Below, piece after piece: positions 1-9,113 of a DNA stretch of 64,000 nucleotides. The position numbers and the translations under genes were made by a program. How positions within the stretch are numbered: position 1 is the stretch's first letter; every line of letters begins with the position of its first letter. The notes under the pieces were generated by a model. The model did not search any database. It had not been told where the DNA came from and saw only the letters and a program-made list of their open reading frames with translations. The DNA is from Ereboglobus luteus (GTDB taxonomy: Bacteria; Verrucomicrobiota; Verrucomicrobiia; Opitutales; Opitutaceae), in NCBI RefSeq assembly GCF_003096195.1, contig NZ_CP023004.1:2212501-2276500 (forward strand), in the 5' to 3' direction.

Positions 1-35
1 GCCGCGGCGACGAATACTTGGATTACTTTTTTCAT
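1..35 (-). CDS. 5' end of an exported or membrane protein gene (partial)
   Basis: A start codon at 35-33 opens a frame running off the left edge, reading MKKVIQVFVAA. Two lysines followed by a hydrophobic run is the start of a signal peptide or membrane helix. It is in the same orientation as the transporter gene that ends at 63. Nothing more can be said about function from 11 residues. Confidence 0.45.
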   Translation of the reverse strand, partial: MKKVIQVFVAA

Positions 36-62
36 GGGTTTGTGTTTTGAAAAATATATATA

Positions 63-1334
63 TTAATTGTTCGCTTGCTTCTGTTGAGACGTCTTTTTCC
101 AGATGACTGAAATCAAGCTCAGGGATATAAGCGCCGCGGCCACCCAAAAGATGCGAATGTGCGAGAAGTCGTAAACTGTCTGGCCGTCAACGATCGTTTT
201 GTTCGATTCAATCAGGTAGCCGCTGAGTATTTCCTGCATTCCCGCGCCGATATAATTGCCCAGCCCGATAATGCCCACCGCGGCGCCGACAGCGCCCTTC
301 GGCGCCAGGTCCATGGCGATCAACCCGCCCATGAAACTGATCAACACGCCAATCGACACGCCGAACAAAACCATGCTCACGATGTCGATCACCGTGCTGT
401 GCGGGGCGAACATAAACAGGGCGATCGCGATCAGATTGGTGAGGCTCGCCATCCACGCGAGGGGCAGGCGTTTTGCGTTGAAAAAGCGGTCGGAAATCCA
501 GCCTGAAAATATGGTTCCGACTGTTCCGCAGATCGCGCTGACCGATATCAACGAGCCCGCCTCGACCAGTGTGTATGATTTTTCCGCGGCAAAATAATAA
601 ATGCCCCAGCTGTTTACCGCGTAACGGCAAATATACATCACTCCGCTTGCCAGGGCCAGCAGCCAGATAATGGGGTTTTTGATTACCTCTATTTGCAGTT
701 TCTTGACGGAGCTTTTCTCCGCTTTTGGCGCTTCTGTTTGCACGGACGAAACAGACTCTTTTTCAGGCGGGGACGGTTTTAGGAATACAAATATAAAAAC
801 CACGCCGAACGCGCCCATGCACGCCGCGCTCCAAAAACCGTATTGCCAGCCCAATGCGCCGACCACGACGGCCGCCAGTATATAAGTCGCCGCCTCGCCT
901 ATGTTGTGGCTCGCGCTCCAAAACCCATACACGGTTCCGCGTTGTTTGCTCGAAAACCAATTGTTCAGCGCAATGACACTGCACGGGCCGCCCGCCGATT
1001 GAAACCAGCCGTTCAGTCCCCAAAGAATAACAAGCGCCCAGAAGGGAATGGCGAAACCCAGAAGGAAGTTGACCCCCACGGCGACGAGCAGGCTGCCCGC
1101 CATGAAATAGCGCACGTTGATGCGATCGGCGAGAAACCCGTTGATAAACTTTCCCACCGCATAGGAGAAAAACAACGCCGACCCGATGATGCCCAACTGC
1201 GTTTCCGTCAGGTAACCGTCATCCACCATCGGCTTCTTTACAACATTCAGGCTCAGCCGGCAGACATAGTATAATCCGTAGCCGATTGTCGCCGCGGTAA
1301 AGACTCCCCATTTTTGAAAATTATGTTTCTTCAT
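63..1334 (-). CDS. MFS transporter of the organophosphate:phosphate antiporter (OPA; GlpT/UhpT) family
   Basis: 423-residue polytopic inner-membrane protein, the usual length for OPA members. The N-terminus (KWGVFTAATIGYGLYYVCR, about residues 8-26) and the LADRINVRYFM stretch are typical of GlpT/UhpC-type proteins, and about 12 hydrophobic segments are separated by a charged central loop near residues 190-215 (ESVSSVQTEAPKAEKSSVKK). Family members exchange glycerol-3-phosphate or hexose-phosphate for inorganic phosphate; a few act as sensors (UhpC). The substrate here is unknown. It lies just downstream of a metallo-beta-lactamase-fold gene on the same strand, 25 bases apart, so the two may be co-transcribed and may handle phosphorylated or phosphodiester substrates together; that link is inference. 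Confidence 0.85.
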   Translation of the reverse strand: MKKHNFQKWGVFTAATIGYGLYYVCRLSLNVVKKPMVDDGYLTETQLGIIGSALFFSYAVGKFINGFLADRINVRYFMAGSLLVAVGVNFLLGFAIPFWALVILWGLNGWFQSAGGPCSVIALNNWFSSKQRGTVYGFWSASHNIGEAATYILAAVVVGALGWQYGFWSAACMGAFGVVFIFVFLKPSPPEKESVSSVQTEAPKAEKSSVKKLQIEVIKNPIIWLLALASGVMYICRYAVNSWGIYYFAAEKSYTLVEAGSLISVSAICGTVGTIFSGWISDRFFNAKRLPLAWMASLTNLIAIALFMFAPHSTVIDIVSMVLFGVSIGVLISFMGGLIAMDLAPKGAVGAAVGIIGLGNYIGAGMQEILSGYLIESNKTIVDGQTVYDFSHIRIFWVAAALISLSLISVIWKKTSQQKQANN

Positions 1335-1359
1335 AGATGTGCGGATTGCGCGGACGGTT

Positions 1360-2388
1360 TCACTGCAACTTGCCGTTCTTCCAAATCACTTTTTCGCCCC
1401 AAAACGGCATGATTGTTTGCGGGCAGTGCATTTTGGGAATGTTTTCCATCGCAAAGTTGAGGGTTCGGCGGCGCGGGGACTTATCAATGTCGTGGCGCAG
1501 CTCGATCATGTGGGAGAAGATTGTGCAGCTGGGCTCGATTCGGCCCTTGCCCGGTTTTGCGTCCAGCAAGTTGTTTTCCTCCGGCGCGCCCCAGCGGGTA
1601 ATAAACAGTCCAACCGGCCCCTGAGTGTGCTCAAACTGCTCCGGTTTAAAATTGGAATCCCCGCCATGCAAAATGGAAAGGCCGCCCGTGTCCTTGCCAC
1701 AATCAAACCTATACACCGTGACAAATTTTAGCAGCTTGGCATTGTGATCGGTGATGTCCGTGCGGATTGAGAAGGCGCCGATTTTATATTTTGCCGGGTT
1801 CTTTGAATAATATTGGGCGTCATCCTTGTAGAAATTGGACAGCACAGGTTTGCCGCGCGCGCGCATCGCGCTCATTAACTCCACGCTCTTGTGGTCGCCG
1901 TGATTATGCGTCACGCAGAGGAAATCCAGCAGGGGCTCAAACTTTTCCGCATACTTGTGGTTGATGTCCACGCCGAAGCACCCGGAGGGTGTTTTAACTA
2001 CGATCCCCATGTTGTAGAGCATCCAGATCACGGCCGTTCCCTGCTCGACCTTTGTGTTGGCGACCTCGTCAAGGACGCGGTCAAAGGCCAGCCGATACCA
2101 ACCCAGGATCGGATACTCGCGTTCCATCGCGTCGGCCTCGCTCTCGTTGGCTTTCAGGTATTGCCTGAAAACCGGGTGGGGCAATTGCTCGGAATAATAC
2201 TGAATTGTTTCCAAAAGACCGGCCCGTTTGTTGTTCAACTGAAGTGGGGAGGTTTTTAAAAGGCGCGTCATGGTGCGCGCGGCGGCGCGATTGATCTCTG
2301 CCTTTTGCGGCGCGTCCGCCGCCGGAAGTCCGGAAGCGGAGAACGCGAAAATCAGGAGCAGCGAGAGAAGGGAGCAGGTGCGTTTCAT
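1360..2388 (-). CDS. exported metallo-beta-lactamase-fold hydrolase
   Basis: 342 residues from the ATG at 2388, chosen because it begins a classical signal peptide (MKRTCSLLSLLLIFAFSASG); an ATG eight codons upstream would only add a polar extension. The metal-binding signature THNHGDH is at about residues 160-166, followed by later His/Asp residues (GGDSNF, FSHMIELRHD) as expected for a binuclear zinc site. The N-terminal 120 residues precede the catalytic domain and are not recognised. Distantly related proteins act on phosphodiesters or sugar-phosphate lactones; the substrate is unknown. It is periplasmic or secreted by prediction and sits upstream of an OPA-type antiporter in the same direction. 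Confidence 0.75.
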   Translation of the reverse strand: MKRTCSLLSLLLIFAFSASGLPAADAPQKAEINRAAARTMTRLLKTSPLQLNNKRAGLLETIQYYSEQLPHPVFRQYLKANESEADAMEREYPILGWYRLAFDRVLDEVANTKVEQGTAVIWMLYNMGIVVKTPSGCFGVDINHKYAEKFEPLLDFLCVTHNHGDHKSVELMSAMRARGKPVLSNFYKDDAQYYSKNPAKYKIGAFSIRTDITDHNAKLLKFVTVYRFDCGKDTGGLSILHGGDSNFKPEQFEHTQGPVGLFITRWGAPEENNLLDAKPGKGRIEPSCTIFSHMIELRHDIDKSPRRRTLNFAMENIPKMHCPQTIMPFWGEKVIWKNGKLQ

Positions 2389-2712
2389 GGGGTTTGGTGA
2401 TGACGGCGGCATGCCATAATGTGGGTTTGCCTTAAAAAGTTACCCGAAGGGGAGGGCCATAGCCAATTGCATTTTCGATTAAGTTTTTGGCAAATTTGAT
2501 TTTGGCAGTGTTTGCGAGCACACCAAACCATTGTCGTCTATTAGATGACAATGCGGGTTTTGCAAAACGCGTGTGCGTTTGCAATTCCTGTGCGCGCCGT
2601 CCGAGGGACGGCGCCTTTGCGTAAAGCCCGGCAGCACTTGTGCCGGGCGGTTTTCTGCGCCGCGATTATTTTACCTCTTCCAGAAGGAGAACCATGCTTT
2701 GGAGGTTTTTCA
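2389..2712. other. gene-free interval with two GC-rich hairpins
   Basis: No convincing gene. Two perfect or near-perfect inverted repeats lie at 2594-2614 (9-bp arms, GAG loop) and 2626-2648 (8-bp arms). They follow the alpha-galactosidase gene on the minus strand and could end its transcript, but neither has a long T-run, so rho-independent termination is not proven. The left part (2440-2560) is AT-rich and probably holds the promoter of the gene ending at 1360. Confidence 0.4.
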
Positions 2713-4860
2713 TCAGGCGGGGTTGAGGCCGCCGTTGATAAGGAACTCGCCGGTGAAGGTTTTTCCGTTCGCCCAGAATTTTGACTTTTTCTCGTTCAAC
2801 TCGGTCACCTTGTAGCGTTTTGCCGGATCGAGGCCGTTGAGTTTGAAGGTGGGCATGATGTTGCGGTAGTCGATGCAGAAGGCGGACATGACGGCGCGGG
2901 TTTTGTCCTTGCTCACATACATGAGCGAATAGAGGCCGGAGCTGTCGTAGGGGCTGTTGATGCGGTAGAGGTCGCCTTGCATGACGATGTCGCGGATGTT
3001 TTTGTAGTTGGCGATAGCCATTTTCGCGAACTCCTTGTCCGCCTCGTTCATGTCCTTGGGCTGGAGTTCCATTCCGAAGCGGCCCGTCATGGCGAGGTCG
3101 AAGCGGAACTTCAGCGGGGTGACGTTGTTCGTCTGGTGGTTGGGGACTTGCGAGACGTGCGAGCCGGTCACGAGCGAGGGGTAGATGAGGTTTGTGCCAT
3201 ACTGGATGCGCACGCGGCTGATGGCGTCGGTGTTGTCGCTGGTCCAGACTTCCTGGTGGTATTTCAGCGCGCCGTAGTCAACGCGGCCGCCGCCGGAGGC
3301 GCAGGCTTGCACGATGACGTTGGGGTATTTCGCGCGCACGCGTTCGTAGACTTTGTAGAGGCCGCGGGTGTATTCGACCCAGAAGTGCGATTGTTTATCG
3401 TCGTCGAGGTAGGCGGAGCCGGCGTTCTCGACGTGGCGGTTGGCGTCCCACTTGATGTAGCTGATGTTGGGGGAGAGTTTCATCGTTTCATCGAAGACGC
3501 TGAAGACGAAGTCCTGCACCTCGGGGTTGGTGAGGTCGAGGAGCCATTGGTAGCGCATCGTGGGGATTTCGCGGCCCTTGCCCTTGACGATCCAGTCGGG
3601 GTGTTTTTCGGCGAGTTCGCTCTTGGGGCTCACCATTTCGGGTTCGATCCAGATGCCGAATTTCAGGCCCTTGGAAACGGTGTAGTCGGCGAGGTAGCCG
3701 ATGCCGCGGGGGAGTTTTTTCTTGTTCACCTGCCAGTCGCCGAGGGCGGTCTTGTTGTTGTCGCGCGGGTATTTGTTGCCGAACCAGCCGTCGTCGAGCA
3801 CGAACATTTCGAGTCCCATTTCGGCGGCGTCGTCGATCATGTCGGTGAGCGTTTTTTCGTCGAAGGTGAAGTAGGCGCCCTCCCAGCTGTTGAGGAGGGT
3901 GGGGCGGATGGTTTGCACGTCGTAGACGCGGTGGTTGCGCGCCCAGTCGTGGAGGTTGCGGGAGACGCCCCCGGCGCCGGCGGTCGAGTAGGTGAAGATC
4001 ATCTCGGGCGTCTCGAAGGTGGCGCCGGCGGGCAGCGTGTAGTCACTGGCGAAGGGGCTGATGCCCGCGCTGATGTTGAGAATGGCAAACTCGTCGATTT
4101 CGAAATTCAGTTTCCAGTTGCCGCTCCACGCGAGCGCGCCGCCGATTACGTTGCCGCTGTTTTCTGCGAGCGGGGTGTCGAGGGCGAGCAGGAAGGACGG
4201 GTTTTCGCAGCGGGTGGCGCGAGCGCCCCGCTTGCTTTCCACGGTCTTGATTCCGGCGGTGAGCTGGGTTTCGGCGAGCATCATCTCGCGCGCCCAGGCG
4301 CCGTAGAAATGGTTGAGGTAATACTTGTTCGCCTTCAGGGGCATGTAGGCGGAGTAGTAGTTGTGCAGCGTCACGGGCTTGGCCCCGGCGTTGCGGATGA
4401 CGACGTGCTCGCTGATGACGTTTTCCTTTTGCCAGGCCTTGACGATGAGCGTGACTTCGAGCGGGTTGACCTTGTCGCGGAGCAGGACCTCGAGCGTGCG
4501 CGCGCCGGAAGCGCCGGCGGCGGTTTCCTTGTGGCTCACGTAAACGAGCTCGGTGTTGATGTCGCCGTTGGCGTGCGTGACGCGCAGCGCGGGTTCGCGG
4601 ATGTTGCGTCCGCCGGAGGAGAGGTAGGCCATCTCGTAGGTCGGCTCGCGGCGGTATTCGCCTTTTTGGAGGAAGGGTGTAGCGTCCTCGATTTTCGGTC
4701 CGAAGTGATGGAAGAGCAGGTCGCCCTCCTTGTTCACGCCCATGACCAGGGAAAGGCTCTCGGTGTCGATTTTCACGATCCGGGGCGTTGCGGTTTTTTG
4801 CGCCATTGCGACTCCGGAAAGGAGCAGGCAGCTGATGAGTCCAAGGGTGATTTTCTTCAT
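2713..4860 (-). CDS. exported GH36 alpha-galactosidase
   Basis: 715 residues from the ATG at 4860, which starts a signal peptide (MKKITLGLISCLLLSGVAMA); in-frame codons further upstream have no coding character. The (beta/alpha)8 part shows the GH36 motifs: WEGAYFTFDE, LDDGWFG, GIWIEPEMVSP, the nucleophile motif KWDANR with Asp472, ACASGGGR, and the acid/base motif SDNTD with Asp542. The 70-residue spacing between the two carboxylates matches characterised GH36 alpha-galactosidases. It releases terminal alpha-galactose from oligosaccharides such as raffinose-type sugars or galactomannan side chains, here probably in the periplasm. Released galactose could feed the galactokinase at 55.2 kb. 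The gene is followed by hairpins at 2594-2648. Confidence 0.93.
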   Translation of the reverse strand: MKKITLGLISCLLLSGVAMAQKTATPRIVKIDTESLSLVMGVNKEGDLLFHHFGPKIEDATPFLQKGEYRREPTYEMAYLSSGGRNIREPALRVTHANGDINTELVYVSHKETAAGASGARTLEVLLRDKVNPLEVTLIVKAWQKENVISEHVVIRNAGAKPVTLHNYYSAYMPLKANKYYLNHFYGAWAREMMLAETQLTAGIKTVESKRGARATRCENPSFLLALDTPLAENSGNVIGGALAWSGNWKLNFEIDEFAILNISAGISPFASDYTLPAGATFETPEMIFTYSTAGAGGVSRNLHDWARNHRVYDVQTIRPTLLNSWEGAYFTFDEKTLTDMIDDAAEMGLEMFVLDDGWFGNKYPRDNNKTALGDWQVNKKKLPRGIGYLADYTVSKGLKFGIWIEPEMVSPKSELAEKHPDWIVKGKGREIPTMRYQWLLDLTNPEVQDFVFSVFDETMKLSPNISYIKWDANRHVENAGSAYLDDDKQSHFWVEYTRGLYKVYERVRAKYPNVIVQACASGGGRVDYGALKYHQEVWTSDNTDAISRVRIQYGTNLIYPSLVTGSHVSQVPNHQTNNVTPLKFRFDLAMTGRFGMELQPKDMNEADKEFAKMAIANYKNIRDIVMQGDLYRINSPYDSSGLYSLMYVSKDKTRAVMSAFCIDYRNIMPTFKLNGLDPAKRYKVTELNEKKSKFWANGKTFTGEFLINGGLNPA

Positions 4861-5003
4861 GGTGGGTTTTTGTGTCTGGGCGGTGAACTGATCGAAAGGG
4901 AAAGACTCTTTGGGTTTTTTGGGAAAACTCCAAGTCAAAGTGTGGCGGCGGGGCGGATGCGCGAACGGAACATCCGTTTGGCGTTTCCGTTTTGTCACGC
5001 GGC

Positions 5004-5930
5004 TCAAGCCTGTGTGCGGAAATACGCGATCGTGCGCCGCAAGCCTTCCTCGAGCGGAATCTGCGGCTCCCATTTCAACACGCGGCGCGCGAGCGAGATG
5101 TCCGGCTTGCGCTGCTTCGGGTCATCCGCCGGAAGCGGCTTGTGCACGATTTTTGATTTTCCGCCGACCTCGCGCAGCACCGCCTCGGCGAGCTGCAGCA
5201 TCGTGAACTCGCCCGGATTTCCACAATTCATCGGACCGACGATTTCCGTCTGGTCCATGAAGCGCACAAAGCCCTCGATCAGGTCGTCCACGTAGCAAAA
5301 CGAACGCGTTTGCGAACCGTCGCCGTAGATCGTGATGTCCTCGCCGCTGAGCGCTTGCACGATGAAATTGGACACGACGCGACCGTCGTTCGAAAGCATG
5401 TGCGGACCGTAGGTGTTGAAGATGCGAATGACGCGGATATCGACCTTGTTCTCGCGGTGGTAATCAAAAAACAGCGTCTCGGCGCAACGCTTGCCCTCGT
5501 CATAACACGAGCGTTTTCCGATCGGGTTGACATTGCCCCAATATTCCTCGGGCTGCGGATGCACCTGCGGGTCGCCGTAAACCTCGGATGTGCTCGCCTG
5601 AAACACCCGCGCCTTCACGCGCTTGGCCAGACCGAGGCAGTTAATCGCGCCCATCACCGACGTCTTTGTGGTCTTGATCGGATTGTATTGGTAGTGCGGC
5701 GGCGACGCCGGGCATGCGAGGTTGTAGATTTGGTCGACCTCAAACTTGAACGGGTCGATCACGTCGTGCCGCACGAGCTCGAAGCGCGGATTGCCGAGCA
5801 GATGGGCGATGTTGGCTTTTCGTCCCGTAAAAAAATTATCGAGGCAGACCACCTCATGTCCGTCGTTGATTAGACGGGTGCAAAGATTCGAGCCGAGAAA
5901 ACCGGCTCCGCCTGTAACTAGAATGCGCAT
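5004..5930 (-). CDS. UDP-glucuronate decarboxylase (UDP-xylose synthase), extended SDR family
   Basis: 308 residues from the ATG at 5930, chosen because the Rossmann motif GGAGFLGS follows directly (residues 7-14); this is also the normal family length. Diagnostic stretches are [24 protein letters not shown], the TSEVYGDP and CYDEGKR catalytic region (Tyr-x-x-x-Lys), [10 protein letters not shown] and [14 protein letters not shown]. The enzyme converts UDP-glucuronate to UDP-xylose with NAD+ in the cytoplasm, for surface polysaccharide or LPS. It is transcribed away from the ExbD-like gene and has no obvious sugar-transferase neighbours. Confidence 0.92.
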   Translation of the reverse strand: MRILVTGGAGFLGSNLCTRLINDGHEVVCLDNFFTGRKANIAHLLGNPRFELVRHDVIDPFKFEVDQIYNLACPASPPHYQYNPIKTTKTSVMGAINCLGLAKRVKARVFQASTSEVYGDPQVHPQPEEYWGNVNPIGKRSCYDEGKRCAETLFFDYHRENKVDIRVIRIFNTYGPHMLSNDGRVVSNFIVQALSGEDITIYGDGSQTRSFCYVDDLIEGFVRFMDQTEIVGPMNCGNPGEFTMLQLAEAVLREVGGKSKIVHKPLPADDPKQRKPDISLARRVLKWEPQIPLEEGLRRTIAYFRTQA

Positions 5931-6105
5931 GTTGCCGAAAATCGAAGCAAACTCCGCGCAGCCAAGCCAGCGAAAATGTAACGCCACGCCGTGCCGGTGG
6001 GGTTCCCGCTGGTATGTATTTAGTGTCCGATTTCATGCGGTTGTTTTTCCGGCGAGTGCGCGATTTTTTGCCGCGCGTGCTTTCACGCGTAATGCCCCGG
6101 CTCAC

Positions 6106-6132
6106 TTGACTTTGCCTGTCGTTGGGTATGAT
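6106..6132 (+). promoter_or_regulatory. possible sigma70-type promoter for the ExbD-like gene
   Basis: TTGACT at 6106-6111 and TATGAT at 6127-6132 are good -35 and -10 matches, about 50 bases before the ATG at 6183. The 15-base spacer is shorter than ideal, so this is only a candidate. Confidence 0.35.
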
Positions 6133-6182
6133 CTGGGCGCGTCAATTTTTCGCCGCGCATCAACCCCGAATATCAAATAACC

Positions 6183-6641
6183 ATGAATCTCGACGATTTT
6201 GGTGATGTGAACAGAATTAACGCCCCGATTGAGGAAAGACGGGACGGTGCGCGTTTTAATCTGACAGCGATGATAAGCGTGCTGATGTTTCTGCTCGTGA
6301 CGTTTGTAATGTTTTCGCTGGCGTTGACGAACGTGGGGAAAATGGATGTCAACATTGCAGGTGGATGTGGCGGATGCGGGAGTCACGATCCGCTGGTTGT
6401 TCAGGTTTCTGAAAACACAACAGTTTATATAAATAGGGAGCCTTACGATATCAGCGATCTCCCTCAGAAGATTGCTTCATACAAAGAGGAGTGCGCGCGC
6501 ACGGGACATGTTCCGCGTGTGCTTGTGAGCGGTGATGATCGCGCCCGATATGCCTTGTTGGCGAGGGCGATTGATCATGTGAAAACTGCCGGGATAGAAC
6601 ACATGGTGCTGGAAAGCACCTACCGCATGACGGGGCGCTGA
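6183..6641 (+). CDS. ExbD/TolR-like biopolymer transport protein
   Basis: 152 residues with a short cytoplasmic N-terminus, one transmembrane helix (about 28-50, MISVLMFLLVTFVMFSLAL) and a periplasmic domain of about 90 residues ending in VKTAGIEHMVLES, the ExbD/TolR layout. The usual Asp in the helix (as in ExbD Asp25) is not visible, and a GGCGGCG loop follows the helix, which is unusual. Family members couple the proton-motive force to TonB or Tol through an ExbB partner; no ExbB/TolQ gene is adjacent, so this may be an orphan or a divergent member. The stop codon is next to the leader of the GH43-like gene. Confidence 0.75.
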   Translation: MNLDDFGDVNRINAPIEERRDGARFNLTAMISVLMFLLVTFVMFSLALTNVGKMDVNIAGGCGGCGSHDPLVVQVSENTTVYINREPYDISDLPQKIASYKEECARTGHVPRVLVSGDDRARYALLARAIDHVKTAGIEHMVLESTYRMTGR

Positions 6642-6707
6642 TTGTTTCGAACCGTAAGATGCCTTGCGGGATTGCGGCAGTCGGGTGCGTGGGATGCGAT
6701 TCGGGGC

Positions 6708-7721
6708 ATGAAACTGTTTTCCGTTTTTTGTATTTTGGCGGCGGGGTTTTTCACATCGCTGATTTCCGAGTGTCATGCCGCCGGGGAGCGGAGCGTGAGG
6801 CTGGCCGATGTGCGGTTGCGGGATTGTTGCGTGTATGCGGATGCGAAAACGCGGACGTATTATCTCGTCAGCTCCACGGGGCGGGTCGGGCCGAACGGGC
6901 GGCCGGCGGTTGTTCAATACACGAGCAAAAACCTTGTCGATTGGACGGGGCCTCGCGTGGTGTTTGAAATTCCCGAGGGCTTTTGGGCGATGCAGGGAAT
7001 CTGGGCGCCGGAGTTGCACGCGTATAAGGGGAAGTATTATTTGTTTCTCACGTTCGACACGGACGACCGGCTGCCCGAGCAATGGCGCGACTGGCTGCCT
7101 CGCGTGAAACGCGGTTCGCAGGTGCTCGTGGCGGATTCGCCGGAGGGGCCGTTTCGTGCGTTCGGCAAAAAGCCAAATCAGTCCACGCTGCCGTCCGACA
7201 TGATGACGCTCGACGGCACGCTTTGGGTTGAGGATGGCGCGCCTTACATGGTGTTTTGTCACGAGTGGGTGCAGATCAAGGATGGCACGGTGGAGTATGT
7301 GCGCCTGACGGATGATCTTTCCGCGACGGTCGGCGAGCCGAGGCGTTTGTTCAACGGCAGCGACGCGGCGTGGAGCAAAAAGTCCGCCCAATATGGCTGC
7401 CATGTGACCGACGGCTCATGGTTGCATCGCACGAAGTCGGGCAAGCTGCTCATGCTTTGGTCAACGGGCGGCGAGGGCGGTTACACGACGGGATACGCGA
7501 TTTCGGATTCCGGGAAACTCGCCGGGCCGTGGCGTCAGGAGCAGACGCCGCTTTTCACGGACGATGGCGGGCATCCGATGCTGTTCCGCAGATTCGACGA
7601 CGGAAAATTGATGATGATTTTGCACACGCCGAACAAGGCGCGGACGCTCAGCGAACGCGCGGTGATTTTTGAAATCGAGGAGGAGGGCGACGCGTTGCGT
7701 GTGGGGAAGCGGATCGAATAG
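6708..7721 (+). CDS. exported GH43-like glycoside hydrolase (five-bladed beta-propeller)
   Basis: 337 residues from the ATG at 6708, which begins a signal peptide (MKLFSVFCILAAGFFTSLISECHA). An in-frame TTG at 6642 directly after the previous stop would only add non-coding-like sequence. Propeller features are VRLRDCCVYADAKTRTYYL, where the Asp fits the GH43 catalytic base, IWAPELHAYKGKYYLF, MTLDGTLWVEDGAPYMVF and DDGGHPMLFRRFDDGKLMM. Family members cleave arabinose, xylose or galactose linkages in plant polysaccharides. The partner ExbD-like gene upstream is probably unrelated in function. It converges on the CE15 esterase gene; a weak hairpin with a T-rich tail lies between them (7727-7749). 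Confidence 0.8.
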   Translation: MKLFSVFCILAAGFFTSLISECHAAGERSVRLADVRLRDCCVYADAKTRTYYLVSSTGRVGPNGRPAVVQYTSKNLVDWTGPRVVFEIPEGFWAMQGIWAPELHAYKGKYYLFLTFDTDDRLPEQWRDWLPRVKRGSQVLVADSPEGPFRAFGKKPNQSTLPSDMMTLDGTLWVEDGAPYMVFCHEWVQIKDGTVEYVRLTDDLSATVGEPRRLFNGSDAAWSKKSAQYGCHVTDGSWLHRTKSGKLLMLWSTGGEGGYTTGYAISDSGKLAGPWRQEQTPLFTDDGGHPMLFRRFDDGKLMMILHTPNKARTLSERAVIFEIEEEGDALRVGKRIE

Positions 7722-7752
7722 CGGGGGCGGCATTAGGCCGCTTTCGCTTTGC

Positions 7753-9027
7753 TCAGCGCAACCACTTGTCGGCGTAGTCGAGCCAGGCGCGCCAGTCCTC
7801 GTGCGTCATGTCGTGCTTGCCCTCGCGGATGAAAAATCCGAGGCGCGAGTCGATCAGTTTTCCCGTGGCGGGCATTTCGGTGACACCGGCGCGCAGGCCT
7901 TCTTTTGCGACGAGTTGGTAAACGGGATCGGCGGCGCGGAGCATGGCGAGCTGGCCGGGCGGGTTTGCCCACACGTCCTTGGTCGCGCAAGAAATGAGCA
8001 CGGGGCGCGGCGCGCAGAGCGCGATGAGTGCGTGCTGGTCGAAGGGCAGTTTTTCGGGCGCCCCGGCGAACGTGGAAAAGTTTTGGCAGAACCAGTGCGG
8101 GAAACGCGAGGTGATCGCGGCGACGGTTTCCACGCGGGGGCGGCCCTTGGGGCCGGGCTTGGCGTCGTCGGCTGACACGCGGCTGGGCGCGGTGCCGCCG
8201 CAACCGGCCTGGTTGGGGATGACGAGCGCGAAGCGTTCGTCGAACGCGGCGGCGAGGAGCGCGGCCTTGCCGTTGCGCGAATGGCCCACGATGGCGACGC
8301 GGCGCGTGTCGATTCCGGGAATGTCTTTCAGGCAGTCAAACATGCGCGAGTAACCCCACGCCCACGCCATGATTGTGCCGGGGGCGTTGGGCGCGTCGGG
8401 GTTGACACCGGCGGCCTTGGCGAAGCGCTTGAGCGCTTCTTTTGCGGGTGCGGGTGAGTCGACCATGATGTCGCCGTTGAAGAAACAGGCGAGGGCGTAA
8501 CCGCGGTCGATGATCTGCTCGACGGGCCACCTGGAGGCTCGCGAGCCGCGTTTTCCCTCCGAGCCGTCGGCCGGCATTTTGATGAGCGGATCGGCGAGGA
8601 GTGTGTAAACGGGCTGGAAGCTCATGCCGAGAAAACACGGAGCGGGGCGCGTTTGTTTGTTGGGCACGATGACGAGCAGGTGGACGGGGTTGGCGGCGAG
8701 TGTGGTGTCGACCGAGATTTCGCGGAGCGTGGCCTTGCCGCCGAGCGCGTTTTTGTCCTCGCGGATAATGGTGGCGACGGGCGCGACTTCCCTGGGGCGC
8801 AGGCCGTATTCGTAGTTTTGAAACAGGGCGCGAAGACCGGGCGCGCGCTTGGCGTGCCAGTCCTTCGCGGTCGTGATGCGCGGGCCGTCGGTTATGACAA
8901 GCGGGTCGGGCGGCGTTGGCGAGGCGGGGAGTTTTTCAGGCGGGGGAAGCGCGATGGCGCGCGCGGCGAGGAGCGCGAGGGTGGCAAACGCGCAAAGGCG
9001 CGCGATGCGTCGGGCAACAGTGTTCAT
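7753..9027 (-). CDS. exported CE15 glucuronoyl methylesterase
   Basis: 424 residues from the ATG at 9027, start of a signal peptide (MNTVARRIARLCAFATLALL). It is an alpha/beta hydrolase with the CE15-type nucleophile motif GHSRNGKAALLA (Ser250), QAGCGG just after it, and a late His in GKHDMTHEDW that fits the catalytic triad. CE15 enzymes cleave the ester between 4-O-methyl-glucuronic acid of xylan and lignin alcohols. Together with the GH43-like neighbour this points to use of plant cell-wall glucuronoxylan. It is followed upstream by the UroD-family gene on the same strand. Confidence 0.9.
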   Translation of the reverse strand: MNTVARRIARLCAFATLALLAARAIALPPPEKLPASPTPPDPLVITDGPRITTAKDWHAKRAPGLRALFQNYEYGLRPREVAPVATIIREDKNALGGKATLREISVDTTLAANPVHLLVIVPNKQTRPAPCFLGMSFQPVYTLLADPLIKMPADGSEGKRGSRASRWPVEQIIDRGYALACFFNGDIMVDSPAPAKEALKRFAKAAGVNPDAPNAPGTIMAWAWGYSRMFDCLKDIPGIDTRRVAIVGHSRNGKAALLAAAFDERFALVIPNQAGCGGTAPSRVSADDAKPGPKGRPRVETVAAITSRFPHWFCQNFSTFAGAPEKLPFDQHALIALCAPRPVLISCATKDVWANPPGQLAMLRAADPVYQLVAKEGLRAGVTEMPATGKLIDSRLGFFIREGKHDMTHEDWRAWLDYADKWLR

Positions 9028-9113
9028 GTGTCGGGATGATGTTTGGGAAAGGGATTGCGTAAAGCGCAAGGTTCCGGCGCGCGAAGATCCCGGCTCACCG
9101 GGGACGGTTTGTG

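Noticed and set aside
2977-5295. 772-codon plus-strand open frame opposite the alpha-galactosidase and UXS genes
   Set aside because: Val/Gly/Glu-rich antisense reading caused by high GC; the minus strand carries clear GH36 and SDR motifs in the same place.
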